DNA of 46,119 nucleotides from UBA6382 sp963600315 (GCA_963600315.1 CAVCAW010000014.1:1-46119); one strand, 5' to 3'. Shown: positions 16,434 through 25,188, counted from the stretch's first letter. The notes: generated by a model not told the origin, from the sequence alone. Program-made: numbers and translations.

Positions 16434-16868
16434 CTATCTCTTTTTCTTGAAGAAGTCGCGCATGAGTGCTGCGGCTTCGTTAGCCAGAACTCCACTGGTG
16501 ACGGTGGTCTTGGGGTGAAGGGCTCTTGGCGAGACGAGGGTGTAGCCACGCTTGTCGTCAGAGGCTCCGTAGACGACACGACCCAGTTGCGCCCAGCCTA
16601 TCGCTCCGGCGCACATGGGGCAGGGCTCTACGGTCACGTAGAGTGTGCAATCGGTGAGATATTTGCCTCCGAGCGTGTCAGCGGCTGCGGTGATTGCCTG
16701 CATCTCGGCATGGGCGGTGACGTCATTGAGTCGCTCCACCATGTTGTGTGCACGCGCTATGATGCTGTCGCGGCACACGATGACTGCCCCTATTGGCACT
16801 TCATCTTCTTCAAAGGCTTTCTGCGCTTCTCTTAGGGCGCACTTCATGAAATAATTGTCGTCAAGCAC
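16434..16868 (-). CDS. tadA: tRNA-specific adenosine deaminase (nucleoside deaminase family)
   Basis: Converts A34 to inosine in tRNA-Arg(ACG). The protein has 144 residues from a GTG start at 16868 (MLDDNYFMKCAL); an ATG at 16847 is possible but would remove part of the first helix. The zinc/catalytic motifs are HAE (53-55: H53 ligand, E55 proton shuttle) and PCPMC (82-86: ligands C83, C86). The DEVPIGAVIV segment (22-31) is typical of TadA rather than cytosine or guanine deaminases. It is divergent from birA and probably shares an overlapping promoter region. Confidence 0.93.
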   Translation of the reverse strand: MLDDNYFMKCALREAQKAFEEDEVPIGAVIVCRDSIIARAHNMVERLNDVTAHAEMQAITAAADTLGGKYLTDCTLYVTVEPCPMCAGAIGWAQLGRVVYGASDDKRGYTLVSPRALHPKTTVTSGVLANEAAALMRDFFKKKR

Positions 16869-16885
16869 GTTATAGTCGTTTTGCG

Positions 16886-16902
16886 CAAAGTTAGTAACTT
16901 TG
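16886..16902. promoter_or_regulatory. Palindromic pair of -7 boxes between tadA and birA
   Basis: CAAAGTTA (16886-16893), one base, then TAACTTTG (16895-16902) form a 17-base palindrome. Read on either strand it offers a TAnnTTTG box: leftward for tadA (start 16868) and rightward for birA (start 16923). Neither direction has a clear -33 TTTG at 19-21 bases. Confidence 0.5.
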
Positions 16903-16922
16903 TAGTGAAAAAACAGTGGCTG

Positions 16923-17696
16923 ATGGCATTCAGTGTGAAATATTTTAATGTTGACGAGACCGACTCAACCAATCTGGAGGTGGCAAGGCGCGTTTCGGCC
17001 CTGAGGGCGGAAGAGCGTGAGTCGTATGACTGCTTTGTGGCATCGGCTGATTTCCAGACGGCTGGTCGTGGACAGCGGGGCAACTGCTGGGAGTCGGAGC
17101 GTGGCAGCAATCTGCTCTTCAGCCTTATGGTTTACCCCAAGGGCATTGCTGCGAGTCGCCAGTTTGTGTTGTCGCAGGCAATGTCGGTTGCTGTGTGTCG
17201 TGCGCTCAATGGGTTGGACGGCGGTTTCGGCATAAAGTGGCCCAACGACATATACTATGGTGAGGGCAAGGTGTGTGGCACGGTCATAGAGACGACGTGG
17301 CACGGAGGCTGTGTGGAACGATGCATATTGGGCGTTGGGATAAATGTCAATCAGAGTGACTTCAGCAGCGATGCCCCCAATCCGCTGTCGCTGTGCCGCA
17401 TTTTGGGGCACGAGGTTGACCGCTCTCAATTGCTGAGTTGTGTGGTGGAGGGTTTTATGAACACGCTGCACATGGTGTATGAAGGTGTGGGCGACAGTGT
17501 TGCCTCGCTCTACCGCGACATGATGATTCGCAAGGACGGCTTACATCGCTATCGTGATGCCGAGGGTGAGTTTGCTGCCCGCATGGTTTGTGTGGAGCCC
17601 GATGGCCATTTAGTATTGAGCGATAGCGAAGGGCGATTGCGCCGCTATATGTTTAAGGAGGTGAGGCACTTGTTTGGCACTCTTGAGCGTGAATAG
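16923..17696 (+). CDS. birA: Biotin--[acetyl-CoA-carboxylase] ligase, catalytic domain only
   Basis: Attaches biotin to the carrier domain of biotin-dependent carboxylases via biotinyl-5'-AMP. The start at 16923 (MAFSVKYFNVDETDSTN) gives 257 residues. The biotin/AMP-binding loop is GRGQRGN (48-54, consensus GRGRRGR), followed by the catalytic KWPNDIYY segment (about 106-113), then GVGINVNQ and a short C-terminal SH3-like domain. No N-terminal DNA-binding helix-turn-helix is present, so this is a group I ligase that should not act as a biotin repressor. Confidence 0.95.
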   Translation: MAFSVKYFNVDETDSTNLEVARRVSALRAEERESYDCFVASADFQTAGRGQRGNCWESERGSNLLFSLMVYPKGIAASRQFVLSQAMSVAVCRALNGLDGGFGIKWPNDIYYGEGKVCGTVIETTWHGGCVERCILGVGINVNQSDFSSDAPNPLSLCRILGHEVDRSQLLSCVVEGFMNTLHMVYEGVGDSVASLYRDMMIRKDGLHRYRDAEGEFAARMVCVEPDGHLVLSDSEGRLRRYMFKEVRHLFGTLERE

Positions 17697-17810
17697 GTCA
17701 GCCTCAATAGTGAAGGGGGAGGGTGGTTGCTGCAAGTTTGGCGGTGCAAAATTTTGCTATTTCACGTTATGTCAGTAAATTCGCAGAAACCTTATTTACA
17801 ATTAAACATC

Positions 17811-18518
17811 ATGGCAAAATACAATAGAATTCTTCTGAAGCTGAGTGGCGAGAGCCTCCAGGGTGAACAGGGTTACGGCATCGATGTGAATCGCCTCAAC
17901 GACTATGCCGAGCAGATTAAGCAGGCTCATGAGTTGGGTGTGCAGATAGGCATCGTGATTGGCGGTGGCAACATCTTCCGCGGATTGTCGGGAGCCGGCA
18001 AGGGCTTTGACCGTGTGAAGGGTGACCAGATGGGCATGTGCGCTACTGTGATTAATAGCCTTGCGCTGAGCAGTGCGCTTGATGCCAAAGGTGTAAGCAA
18101 CAAGGTTCTGACCGCCATTCGCATGGAGCCGATAGGTGAGTTCTACAGCAAGTGGAAAGCCATAGAGGCTATGAAGCAAGGCAGCGTGGTCATTATGAGC
18201 GGTGGCACTGGCAATCCCTATTTCACAACCGACACGGGGTCTTCGCTGCGCGGCATTGAGATAGAGGCCGATGTGATGCTGAAGGGTACCAGGGTGGACG
18301 GTGTCTACACTGCCGACCCAGAGAAGGATCCTACGGCTACCAAATTCTCCAAGATTACCTATGACGAGGTGTACAACAAGGGATTGAAGGTGATGGACCT
18401 TACCGCCACGGCTATGTGCAAAGAGAATCATCTGCCCATCTATGTGTTCAACATGGATATCTATGGCAATCTGATGAAGGTGCTTAGTGGCGAGGACATA
18501 GGCACGCTGGTGTATTGA
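17811..18518 (+). CDS. pyrH: UMP kinase
   Basis: Phosphorylates UMP to UDP in pyrimidine nucleotide synthesis; cytoplasmic hexamer of the amino-acid-kinase fold. The start at 17811 (MAKYNRILLKLSGESLQG) gives 235 residues, the standard length. Motifs are KLSGE (10-14), GGGNIFRG (55-62), the DQMGMCATVINSL region and the TADPEKDPTATKF segment (about 163-175). It lies 114 bases after birA, long enough to hold its own promoter, though none is clear. In other Bacteroidetes pyrH sits near frr; here frr is about 14 kb away. Confidence 0.97.
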   Translation: MAKYNRILLKLSGESLQGEQGYGIDVNRLNDYAEQIKQAHELGVQIGIVIGGGNIFRGLSGAGKGFDRVKGDQMGMCATVINSLALSSALDAKGVSNKVLTAIRMEPIGEFYSKWKAIEAMKQGSVVIMSGGTGNPYFTTDTGSSLRGIEIEADVMLKGTRVDGVYTADPEKDPTATKFSKITYDEVYNKGLKVMDLTATAMCKENHLPIYVFNMDIYGNLMKVLSGEDIGTLVY

Positions 18519-18571
18519 TGTGAGTTGGCAAGCCGCTTGTCAAGGGGCGGTGACAATTAAATAGGAAGCCA

Positions 18572-18612
18572 AAAAAAAAGATAGCGGAAAGTTTATCCTT
18601 TCCGCTATCTTT
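18572..18612 (-). terminator. Terminator between convergent pyrH and rodA
   Basis: A 14-bp perfect stem (18577-18590 with 18599-18612). On the minus strand it is followed by a nine-base T run, making it a strong terminator for the shape operon; in the plus direction only three Ts follow, so it is weaker for pyrH. Confidence 0.85.
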
Positions 18613-18636
18613 GATTATAAGGTTTTAAGATGTTAG

Positions 18637-18670
18637 GCCTTGCTCCGGGTGCTATCACCCGAGGCAAGGC
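18637..18670. other. Second hairpin after rodA
   Basis: GCCTTGC (18637-18643) pairs with GCAAGGC (18664-18670), and GGGTG pairs with CACCC inside it. It lies 10 bases past the rodA stop, ahead of the T-rich terminator at 18572, and may stabilise the 3' end. Confidence 0.6.
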
Positions 18671-18679
18671 GCATGTGTG

Positions 18680-20152
18680 TTAGTTACGAAACTTGTTGCG
18701 CCCGGCATCTATGCGCAAGAAGATGAACAGCAACAGTGTGAATCCCCACAGCGAGGAGCCTCCGTAGCTGAAGAAAGGCAACGGTATGCCTATGACCGGG
18801 GTGATGCCCATCACCATGCCCACGTTGATGAAGAGGTGGAACAGGAATATGCTCAACACGCAGTAGCCGTAGATGCGCCCCGACCGAGTGGTTTGGCGTT
18901 CAGAAATCCAGAGTAATCTCAAGATGAGGATGAGAAATAGCAGCAACACCACAGTGCAGCCTATGAAGCCGTGTTCTTCGCCCACAGTGCAGAAGATGAA
19001 GTCGGTGTCTTGCTCAGGCACGTATTTTAGCTTTGTCTGTGTGCCGTTGAGGAATCCCTTGCCGGTGAGTCCGCCTGAGCCTATGGCTATCTCGCTTTGG
19101 TGGACATTGTAGCCAGCTCCGCTGAGGTCTTCCTCAAGTCCAAGGAGTACCTTGACGCGCTGCTGCTGGTGGGGCTGCAAGACATTGTTGAGTACGTAGC
19201 TTGTGGAGTAGAACATGGCGAGTGACATTGCAGCGAAGATACCAATCAGCAGTATCTTGTTGTTGCGGCTGCGCAGTCCGCTTATGATAAGGTATATGCC
19301 AGTGTAGGCGCACAAGGCTAGCAAAATCCATCCGAGCAGCTCTTGCTTGAAAAACATTTGCACTACATAGCCGCCGATTATTACTGACAAGCCCCACACC
19401 AGAAGATGTCGCACACAACGGTTGTCGCGACGATGGTAGACACGAAGTAGTGCCAGGCAGAATGTCCATATCAGCACCAGCACGGAAAATGTTCCGACGG
19501 AGACGCCGCCGCAAGGCATAAGCACATTGTCAAATTTCAGGCCTACGACAAAATATACTACTGCGGCGAAGGCTACGAAGAGCACACTGCCGCTCATTCC
19601 TTCGCGGTAGAACACTAGCATCAATGAGAAGTAAACGAGGGCCGAGCCTGTCTCGCGCTGCATGAAGATAAGCAAGATGGGCAGCAAGACCATCATTAGT
19701 GCCTGCATGAACATCTTGCGGTTTTCAATGGAGAAGTTGTAAGCTCCCATAAACTTTGCTAGCGCCAGCGCCGTGGCGCACTTGGCAAATTCTGCCGGCT
19801 GTATGTTGACCGGTCCCAGCGATATCCATGAGTATGACCCCTTGATGTTAGAGGCTAGAAATGGAGTGGCGAGTAATAGCAAAGCCATGCCTACATATAT
19901 AATGTTGGCAAACGTGTCAAACAAACGGTCGTCGGTAAGCAGCAGCACCAAGGCAAGCACAAGCGAACAGCCAATCCACGCAAGTTGTTTGCCAGAGCGT
20001 TCGGCAAAGTCGAGGATGTCGGTGTTGTCGTAGCTGTAGCTTGCGCCGACAACGCTCAACCACCCCATAGCTAGCAGCATTAGGTAGATGAGAATGGTCC
20101 ACCAGTCGATGGAGTGGAACACGCTTGTGGGCTTATCTTGTGTTTGAACCAT
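18680..20152 (-). CDS. rodA: Rod-shape peptidoglycan glycosyltransferase RodA (SEDS family)
   Basis: Polymerises lipid II into glycan strands for side-wall growth, working with PBP2. The 490-residue protein has about 10-12 membrane segments. SEDS signatures are present: the QPAEFAKCATALALAKFMG segment (about 136-155), the VKVLLGLEEDLSGAGYNVHQSEIAIGSGGLTGKGFLNGTQTKLKYVPEQDTDFIF block (about 337-395), and GIPLPFFSYGGSS near the C-terminus. E. coli RodA has 370 residues; the extra length lies mostly in a mid-protein membrane region, as is common in Bacteroidetes. It overlaps the end of the PBP2 gene by 20 bases, so translation is probably coupled. Confidence 0.95.
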   Translation of the reverse strand: MVQTQDKPTSVFHSIDWWTILIYLMLLAMGWLSVVGASYSYDNTDILDFAERSGKQLAWIGCSLVLALVLLLTDDRLFDTFANIIYVGMALLLLATPFLASNIKGSYSWISLGPVNIQPAEFAKCATALALAKFMGAYNFSIENRKMFMQALMMVLLPILLIFMQRETGSALVYFSLMLVFYREGMSGSVLFVAFAAVVYFVVGLKFDNVLMPCGGVSVGTFSVLVLIWTFCLALLRVYHRRDNRCVRHLLVWGLSVIIGGYVVQMFFKQELLGWILLALCAYTGIYLIISGLRSRNNKILLIGIFAAMSLAMFYSTSYVLNNVLQPHQQQRVKVLLGLEEDLSGAGYNVHQSEIAIGSGGLTGKGFLNGTQTKLKYVPEQDTDFIFCTVGEEHGFIGCTVVLLLFLILILRLLWISERQTTRSGRIYGYCVLSIFLFHLFINVGMVMGITPVIGIPLPFFSYGGSSLWGFTLLLFIFLRIDAGRNKFRN

Positions 20153-21980
20153 AGCTTATTGTTCTTGATGCAAATGCGGCGGCTTTGGCTTCGGAAGCCG
20201 GCGACAGTTTTCCGTTGAGGTATTGTTCCATTATCAGCGAACCTATGGGCACGCCATAGACGGCACCGAAACCTCCGTTTTCTACATAGACTGATACGGC
20301 TATTTGGGGATTGTTCATCGGGGCGAATCCCATGAAGATAGAGTGGTCGCGCCCGTGGTTTTGCGCAGTGCCAGTCTTGCCGCACACCTCGATGCCTGGA
20401 ATGGCTCCGCCGCGGCACGTGCCGCCCAATACGGCTGCTCTCATGCCCTGAGCCACCATTTCGTAATAATGTTTGTCTACCATCGTGTAGTGGCGCTTGG
20501 TGTAGGTAGAGTCGATGCTTCTGCCCTCTATGTGGCGCACTACGTGGGGCTTGTAGTAGTAGCCACGGTTGGCGATGGTGGCTCCGAGATTGGCTATCTG
20601 CAGTGGCGTGAGTAGCACTTCGCCCTGTCCGATGGCATCGCTGATGATGGTCTGTCCGTTCCAGTGGTTGGCACCATACCATTTGTCGTAGTAGTCGGCA
20701 TTGGGTATGAATCCTCGCTTTTCGCCCGGCAGGTCAATGCCCAGTTTGTAGCCGAATCCCATAGACACCATGTAGTCCTTCCATTTGGTTAGGGCTTTGT
20801 AGCACGACCCATAGCGTTTCTTTGAAATCATGTGATAGAATCCCCAGCAGAAGTATCCGTTGCAAGAGGTTTGTATGGCGAAATGTAGCTTGGTGGGTGA
20901 TGGATGACCATGGCAGCCCACTCTGAATCTGCCTATCACGAAACCGCGATGGCAGGGATAGGCGGTCTCTGGTGTTACGACATTTTCTTGCAGGAAGGTC
21001 AGGCCCTGTGATGTCTTGAACGTGGAGCCTGGAGGATATTGCCCCATGATGGCTCTGTTGTAGAGAGGCTTGTAGGGATCGCGGGCCAACTGAAGATAGT
21101 TCTTGCCGCGGTCGGGGCCTGTGAGCAAATGAGGGTCGTAGCCTGGCGACGACACCAAGCACAACACCTCGCCCGTGGAGGGCTCTATGGCCACGATAGT
21201 TCCGATTTTTCCGCTAAGTAGTCGTTCGCCGAGTTTCTGCAGTTCGTTGTCAAGCGAGAGGTAAAGGTTGCGCCCGGGAATGGCTGCTTTGTCGAAGCGT
21301 CCATTTTGGTAGGATCCCTTCATGCGCCCCCTGACGTCGCGCAGCAATATCTGAACTCCCTTTTCACCGCGGAGGTCTTTTTCGTAGCTGCACTCTATGC
21401 CCAACTTACCGATATAGTCGCCTCGGCTGTAGTAGGCATCAGAGTCAATATCGGCGGGGTTCACTTCGCCAACATCGCCTATGACGTGGGCACCGGCATT
21501 TGTGGAGTAGCGTCTCACAGTGCGTTGCTCGGCATAGAATCCATTGAATTTGTATAGCTTTTCCCTAAGCAATGCGTATTGCTCGGCTGGTATTTGCCCT
21601 ATGAATAGCTGTGGAGTGTAGCGCGAGTATCCGACATTTTTGCGAGAGTCTTTTATCTCGTCCATGCGCTTGATGTAGTCCTGTCGTGTGATGCCTATGG
21701 TGCGACAGAAGTCAAGGGTGTCGATGCCACGTTGCTCTTCCATGATGACCATGATGTTGTAGACAGGCTCGTTGTAGACCATCAGGGTGGAGTCGCGGTC
21801 ATAGATGAGTCCGCGTGCGGGATACTGCGTCTTGCGGTAGAAGGCGTTGGATTCGGCGTTGGCCTTGTACTCGTCGCTGAATATCTGCAAGCCGGCGAGG
21901 CGAGCAATGTATATCAGCACGATTACAACGGCAATCGCTGCTATGGTGTATTTGCGTTTTTCAAGTTCAGGGTTTTTCAC
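20133..21980 (-). CDS. mrdA: Penicillin-binding protein 2 (elongation transpeptidase)
   Basis: Class B PBP that cross-links new side-wall peptidoglycan and activates RodA. Of 615 residues, one membrane anchor is at about 11-30, the pedestal dimerisation domain at about 50-240, and the transpeptidase domain after 250. The catalytic motifs are STFK (319-322), SCN (372-374) and KTG (535-537). Length is close to E. coli PBP2 (633). It is preceded 24 bases upstream by mreD and overlaps rodA by 20 bases. The order mreB-mreC-mreD-mrdA-rodA is the classic elongasome operon. Confidence 0.96.
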   Translation of the reverse strand: MKNPELEKRKYTIAAIAVVIVLIYIARLAGLQIFSDEYKANAESNAFYRKTQYPARGLIYDRDSTLMVYNEPVYNIMVIMEEQRGIDTLDFCRTIGITRQDYIKRMDEIKDSRKNVGYSRYTPQLFIGQIPAEQYALLREKLYKFNGFYAEQRTVRRYSTNAGAHVIGDVGEVNPADIDSDAYYSRGDYIGKLGIECSYEKDLRGEKGVQILLRDVRGRMKGSYQNGRFDKAAIPGRNLYLSLDNELQKLGERLLSGKIGTIVAIEPSTGEVLCLVSSPGYDPHLLTGPDRGKNYLQLARDPYKPLYNRAIMGQYPPGSTFKTSQGLTFLQENVVTPETAYPCHRGFVIGRFRVGCHGHPSPTKLHFAIQTSCNGYFCWGFYHMISKKRYGSCYKALTKWKDYMVSMGFGYKLGIDLPGEKRGFIPNADYYDKWYGANHWNGQTIISDAIGQGEVLLTPLQIANLGATIANRGYYYKPHVVRHIEGRSIDSTYTKRHYTMVDKHYYEMVAQGMRAAVLGGTCRGGAIPGIEVCGKTGTAQNHGRDHSIFMGFAPMNNPQIAVSVYVENGGFGAVYGVPIGSLIMEQYLNGKLSPASEAKAAAFASRTISYGSNTR

Positions 21981-22004
21981 TTCGGGTGGTATCGTGGGGG
22001 CGGT

Positions 22005-22517
22005 TTATTTCCGTGAACTGCTTCTTATGCTCTCCATGAACCAAATGACCAGGAATGACAGCAAGGAACTGCCGCCAATGTTGATGGCAGTGTCCACTGG
22101 ATTGAAGAAGTTGAAGGTCATTATCAGGTAGAACACGGTGGTCTGAATTAGTACTGCCACAGCAGTGTAACGAAGGAAGAAATATAGTCCGAGGGTCTTG
22201 ATTGACGGAATCTCGTCTTCGTCATCGCTGTCTTGTCCTCCGAAGAAAGTCAACAGCATGCCTTGAATGAGAGCCACCAGCGTCAATGTGGCAGCCATGA
22301 CTCCTGGTGTGTTTGTAAAGATGTCTTGAATCAAGCCGATGCCAAAGCCCCACAGTAGCTTGGCGCATTTGGACATGTTGAGTGGAAATGTCATGATGAC
22401 ATAGACGCAAATCAGCGGCGTAGCATATCCAAGGATGTGGACGTGGTTGAAAATCAGCACCTGGAGGGCAACAATGATTATTGCAAAGAAAATTCTTGTC
22501 AACGGGTTCTGGTTCAT
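22005..22517 (-). CDS. mreD: Rod shape-determining protein MreD
   Basis: Inner-membrane elongasome component of 170 residues with about five hydrophobic segments. It has the conserved early PLTRIFFAIIIVALQVLIFNHVHILGYATP region and GFGIGLIQDIFTNTPG (about 58-73), which is the most typical MreD segment. MreD diverges strongly between phyla, so the position between mreC and mrdA carries much of the weight. A short acidic loop (GGQDSDDEDEIPS, about 93-105) is cytoplasmic or periplasmic. Confidence 0.93.
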   Translation of the reverse strand: MNQNPLTRIFFAIIIVALQVLIFNHVHILGYATPLICVYVIMTFPLNMSKCAKLLWGFGIGLIQDIFTNTPGVMAATLTLVALIQGMLLTFFGGQDSDDEDEIPSIKTLGLYFFLRYTAVAVLIQTTVFYLIMTFNFFNPVDTAINIGGSSLLSFLVIWFMESIRSSSRK

Positions 22518-22545
22518 GTTTCGTTACGCTTGGTTTGTGGTCATC

Positions 22546-23406
22546 TTATTGTTCTTCGCCGCTGTCTCCAGCAATCTGGTGGTGCAGTCCTTCTATCTCG
22601 GCTTTGTGGAGATTTTCGAACACACAGACATCTCTGAGGTTGCCGAAGTCGGTACCGAGATGCACCTTATATCCTTTTTGCATACCATTACGCCGGTTGG
22701 GCTTTGAGCACACTTTGCCTACAAAGAGTCCGGGCGGGAAGATTGTGGAGTAGCCGCTAGTCTCTACGACATCACCTACGTGAGTCTTGGTATATTGCGG
22801 CATGTCAACGAGATTGGCATAGTAGACGGAGCCACCCTTCCATTGCAGTGAACCGTAGTAGCCTGTGCGCCTGATGCGGCAACTGATGCTCGACTTGACA
22901 TTGGTAATGGGCAATACGAGTGAGTAATGGGTGTTGACAGCACACACTACCCCGACTACTCCTCCTCCGCCGACCACACCCATCTCTGGCTTGATGCTGT
23001 CGATGGCTCCTTTGTCGATGACGATATAGTTCTCGTCTTTTACTATTGACGACGAGACGACTTTAGCCCTATAGAGTTTGTAGCCCTGTAGGGAGTCGAG
23101 AACCATCTGCTCATTGCGTGACAAATGCTTGGTCTTGTCTTTGAGCTGTTGCCTGAGCCTCTCAGTCTGTAGTTGTAGTATGGCATTTTGGCTGGTTAGG
23201 TGCCGGTTGATTTCGTCGAGGTGAAGGTAGGTCTCTACCTGCGTGTATAGCCCATTGACAGTCGCAGCAATGTTGTTGGACTGGGTGAACCACACGCTCC
23301 CGTGATAATGACTGAACCTGAAGAGCAGAACGAAGCTCAGCGTCTCCAGAGCCACGAAGAGTATCCAGTGGCTATATTTTTTCAGAAATTCTATCAGGTT
23401 GTTCAT
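22546..23406 (-). CDS. mreC: Rod shape-determining protein MreC
   Basis: Periplasmic elongasome scaffold that activates PBP2/RodA. Of 286 residues, one membrane anchor is at about 14-30, a coiled coil at about 55-100 (Leu/Gln/Glu-rich), and a double beta-barrel domain at about 105-265, including GVVGGGGVVGVV and the DVVETSGYSTIFPPGLFVGKV segment. An acidic tail follows. Gap to mreD is 28 bases; a strong hairpin separates it from mreB upstream. Confidence 0.94.
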   Translation of the reverse strand: MNNLIEFLKKYSHWILFVALETLSFVLLFRFSHYHGSVWFTQSNNIAATVNGLYTQVETYLHLDEINRHLTSQNAILQLQTERLRQQLKDKTKHLSRNEQMVLDSLQGYKLYRAKVVSSSIVKDENYIVIDKGAIDSIKPEMGVVGGGGVVGVVCAVNTHYSLVLPITNVKSSISCRIRRTGYYGSLQWKGGSVYYANLVDMPQYTKTHVGDVVETSGYSTIFPPGLFVGKVCSKPNRRNGMQKGYKVHLGTDFGNLRDVCVFENLHKAEIEGLHHQIAGDSGEEQ

Positions 23407-23440
23407 CTTGTGGCAACGAGAGGTGGTTGAAGGGCTATTT

Positions 23441-23486
23441 TTCTGTACGTTCCCGCCCTCTTTGAGGAGGACGGGAACGTACAGAA
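23441..23486. other. Strong hairpin between mreB and mreC
   Basis: A 15-bp perfect stem (23441-23455 with 23472-23486) with an inner CCTC/GAGG pairing. On the minus strand, in which mreB-mreC is transcribed, no T run follows, so it is not a standard terminator for mreB. A T run follows in the plus direction, where no gene ends. It may act as a processing or stability element within the operon mRNA. Confidence 0.8.
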
Positions 23487-23514
23487 GTTTTTTTTTATGG
23501 ATATATGGCGCCGA

Positions 23515-24540
23515 CTATCTCATCAGGAATGAGAAGTGGTCAGCGTTTTTGAGTGCTATGGCTGTTCCTCGTGCCACACAGTGTAGTGGGTCTTCGGCAA
23601 CATGGAACTTGATGTTGATGCGATCTGCCAAACGCTTGCCGAGTCCGCGCAGCAAGGCTCCGCCGCCCGTGAGGTAGATGCCGTTCTTGACGATGTCGGC
23701 ATAGAGCTCAGGTGGTGTGCTTTCGAGTGCGCTGAGCACGGCGGTCTCAATGCGCGATACCGACTTGTCGAGGCAGTGGGCTATCTCCTGATAGCAGATG
23801 TGTACCTCCATTGGCAATGCGGTAATCTTGTTAGGACCGTGAACGGTGTAGTCTTCGGGAGCTTCTTCCTTGGGAAGGTCTGTGAGCACTGCACCTACGT
23901 GAATCTTGATGCGTTCAGCCATGCGCTCGGATACCTTTACGTTGTGTTGTCGGCTCATGTATTCTTGGATGTTGGCTGTAAATTCGTCACCTGCCATGCG
24001 GATGGAGGTGTTGGCTACGATACTGCCGAGCGAAATAACCGCTATCTCAGTTGTGCCACCGCCAATGTCAACAACCATATTGCCTTCGGGAGCTTCGACG
24101 TCGATGCCCACTCCGAGAGCTGCCGCCATCGGTTCAAAGATAAGATAGATGTCGCGTCCGCCGGCATGCTCGGCAGAGTCTCTAACCGCACGCAGTTCCA
24201 CCTCGGTGGCTCCCGACGGCACACCTATGACCATGCGCAGTGACGGAGCGAAAAGCCTTGTGCCGCTTTTGACCATCTTGATTAGTCCGCGCATCATCTG
24301 CTCGCAGGCGTCGAAGTCGGCAATTACTCCATCGCGCAGAGGGCGAATTACCCTTATCTTGTCGCTGTGTTTTTCATACATCAGTTTCGCTCTTCCCCCT
24401 ACGGCCAGCATTTTCTTACTGTCGCGGTCTATGGCAACCACTGACGGCTCGTCAACGAGCATCTTACCATCGTTGAGTATGATGGTGTTGGCGGTGCCGA
24501 GGTCCATAGCCAGTGACTGGGTAAATGAAAAGAATCCCAT
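23515..24540 (-). CDS. mreB: Rod shape-determining protein MreB
   Basis: Actin-like ATPase that forms membrane-bound filaments guiding the elongasome. The protein has 341 residues, a normal length. Motifs are DLGTANT (13-19, phosphate 1), RPLRDGVIADFDA (about 69-81), NMVVDIGGGTTEIAVISLG (about 154-172, phosphate 2), and LTGGGALLRG (about 289-298, adenosine site). The N-terminal FSFTQ stretch could act as the membrane-contact helix. It starts 54 bases after purH. Confidence 0.98.
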   Translation of the reverse strand: MGFFSFTQSLAMDLGTANTIILNDGKMLVDEPSVVAIDRDSKKMLAVGGRAKLMYEKHSDKIRVIRPLRDGVIADFDACEQMMRGLIKMVKSGTRLFAPSLRMVIGVPSGATEVELRAVRDSAEHAGGRDIYLIFEPMAAALGVGIDVEAPEGNMVVDIGGGTTEIAVISLGSIVANTSIRMAGDEFTANIQEYMSRQHNVKVSERMAERIKIHVGAVLTDLPKEEAPEDYTVHGPNKITALPMEVHICYQEIAHCLDKSVSRIETAVLSALESTPPELYADIVKNGIYLTGGGALLRGLGKRLADRINIKFHVAEDPLHCVARGTAIALKNADHFSFLMR

Positions 24541-24594
24541 ATTGTTGTTCTGTCAGATTTATTTGAATGTCTGTGGGTGTTTGTTGCGATCAGC

Positions 24595-25188
24595 TTATTT
24601 GCTGGTGAAATATGCGTGAATGGCTGTGTCGTAGCTGCTGCTTGTGGCGAATGCACGCTCTGCGAACTCTTTGCGTTGTGCGAGAGTCGTGGCGGCACCA
24701 GTCGACAGAATGTCGTTGAGCTTGGCATATTCGGCCTTGCTCGGCACGATAACCACGTCATTGAAGTTCTTGGCTGCTGCACGGATGAGCGAGATGCCGC
24801 CAATGTCGATTTTCTCGATGATGTCAGCTTCGCTTGCACCGCTCGCTACGGTCTCCTCGAATGGATAAAGGTCTACGATAACGAGGTCGATTTCGGGTAT
24901 TTCGTATTTCTTCATCTGTTCCTGGTCACTCTGGAGTGCGCGACGTCCCAGTATTCCACCGAAAATCTTGGGGTGGAGAGTCTTTACTCTTCCACCGAGG
25001 ATGGATGGGTAGGTGGTCACGTCCTCGACCTTGGTGCAGGGGTAGCCAAGGCTTTCAATGAACGACTGTGTGCCGCCTGTAGAGAGAAATTTCACTCCTG
25101 CAGCGTTTAGTTTTGCAAGGATTTCTTCAAGCCCGTCTTTATGGAAAACCGAAATCAGGGCAGTCTTTATTTGCTTTGTGTCCGACAT
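24595..25188 (-). CDS. purH: IMP cyclohydrolase (PurH N-terminal domain only)
   Basis: Closes the ring of FAICAR to give IMP, the last step of purine synthesis. The start at 25188 (MSDTKQIKTALISVFHKDGL) gives 197 residues. This matches the N-terminal MGS-like cyclohydrolase domain: STGGT (36-40), GGRVKTLHPKIFGGIL (65-80), and DLVIVDLYPFEETV (about 105-118). The usual bifunctional PurH has about 510 residues with a C-terminal AICAR transformylase; here the stop comes directly after the first domain and only 54 bases separate it from mreB, so no transformylase remnant is present. A separate transformylase must be encoded elsewhere if the pathway is complete. The frame is open upstream of the chosen start but not conserved. 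Confidence 0.93.
   Translation of the reverse strand: MSDTKQIKTALISVFHKDGLEEILAKLNAAGVKFLSTGGTQSFIESLGYPCTKVEDVTTYPSILGGRVKTLHPKIFGGILGRRALQSDQEQMKKYEIPEIDLVIVDLYPFEETVASGASEADIIEKIDIGGISLIRAAAKNFNDVVIVPSKAEYAKLNDILSTGAATTLAQRKEFAERAFATSSSYDTAIHAYFTSK

Noticed and set aside
16318..16518. 66-codon plus-strand open frame overlapping the end of tadA
   Set aside because: Half of it is antisense to tadA, no promoter or conserved motif, and it ends inside the tadA gene.
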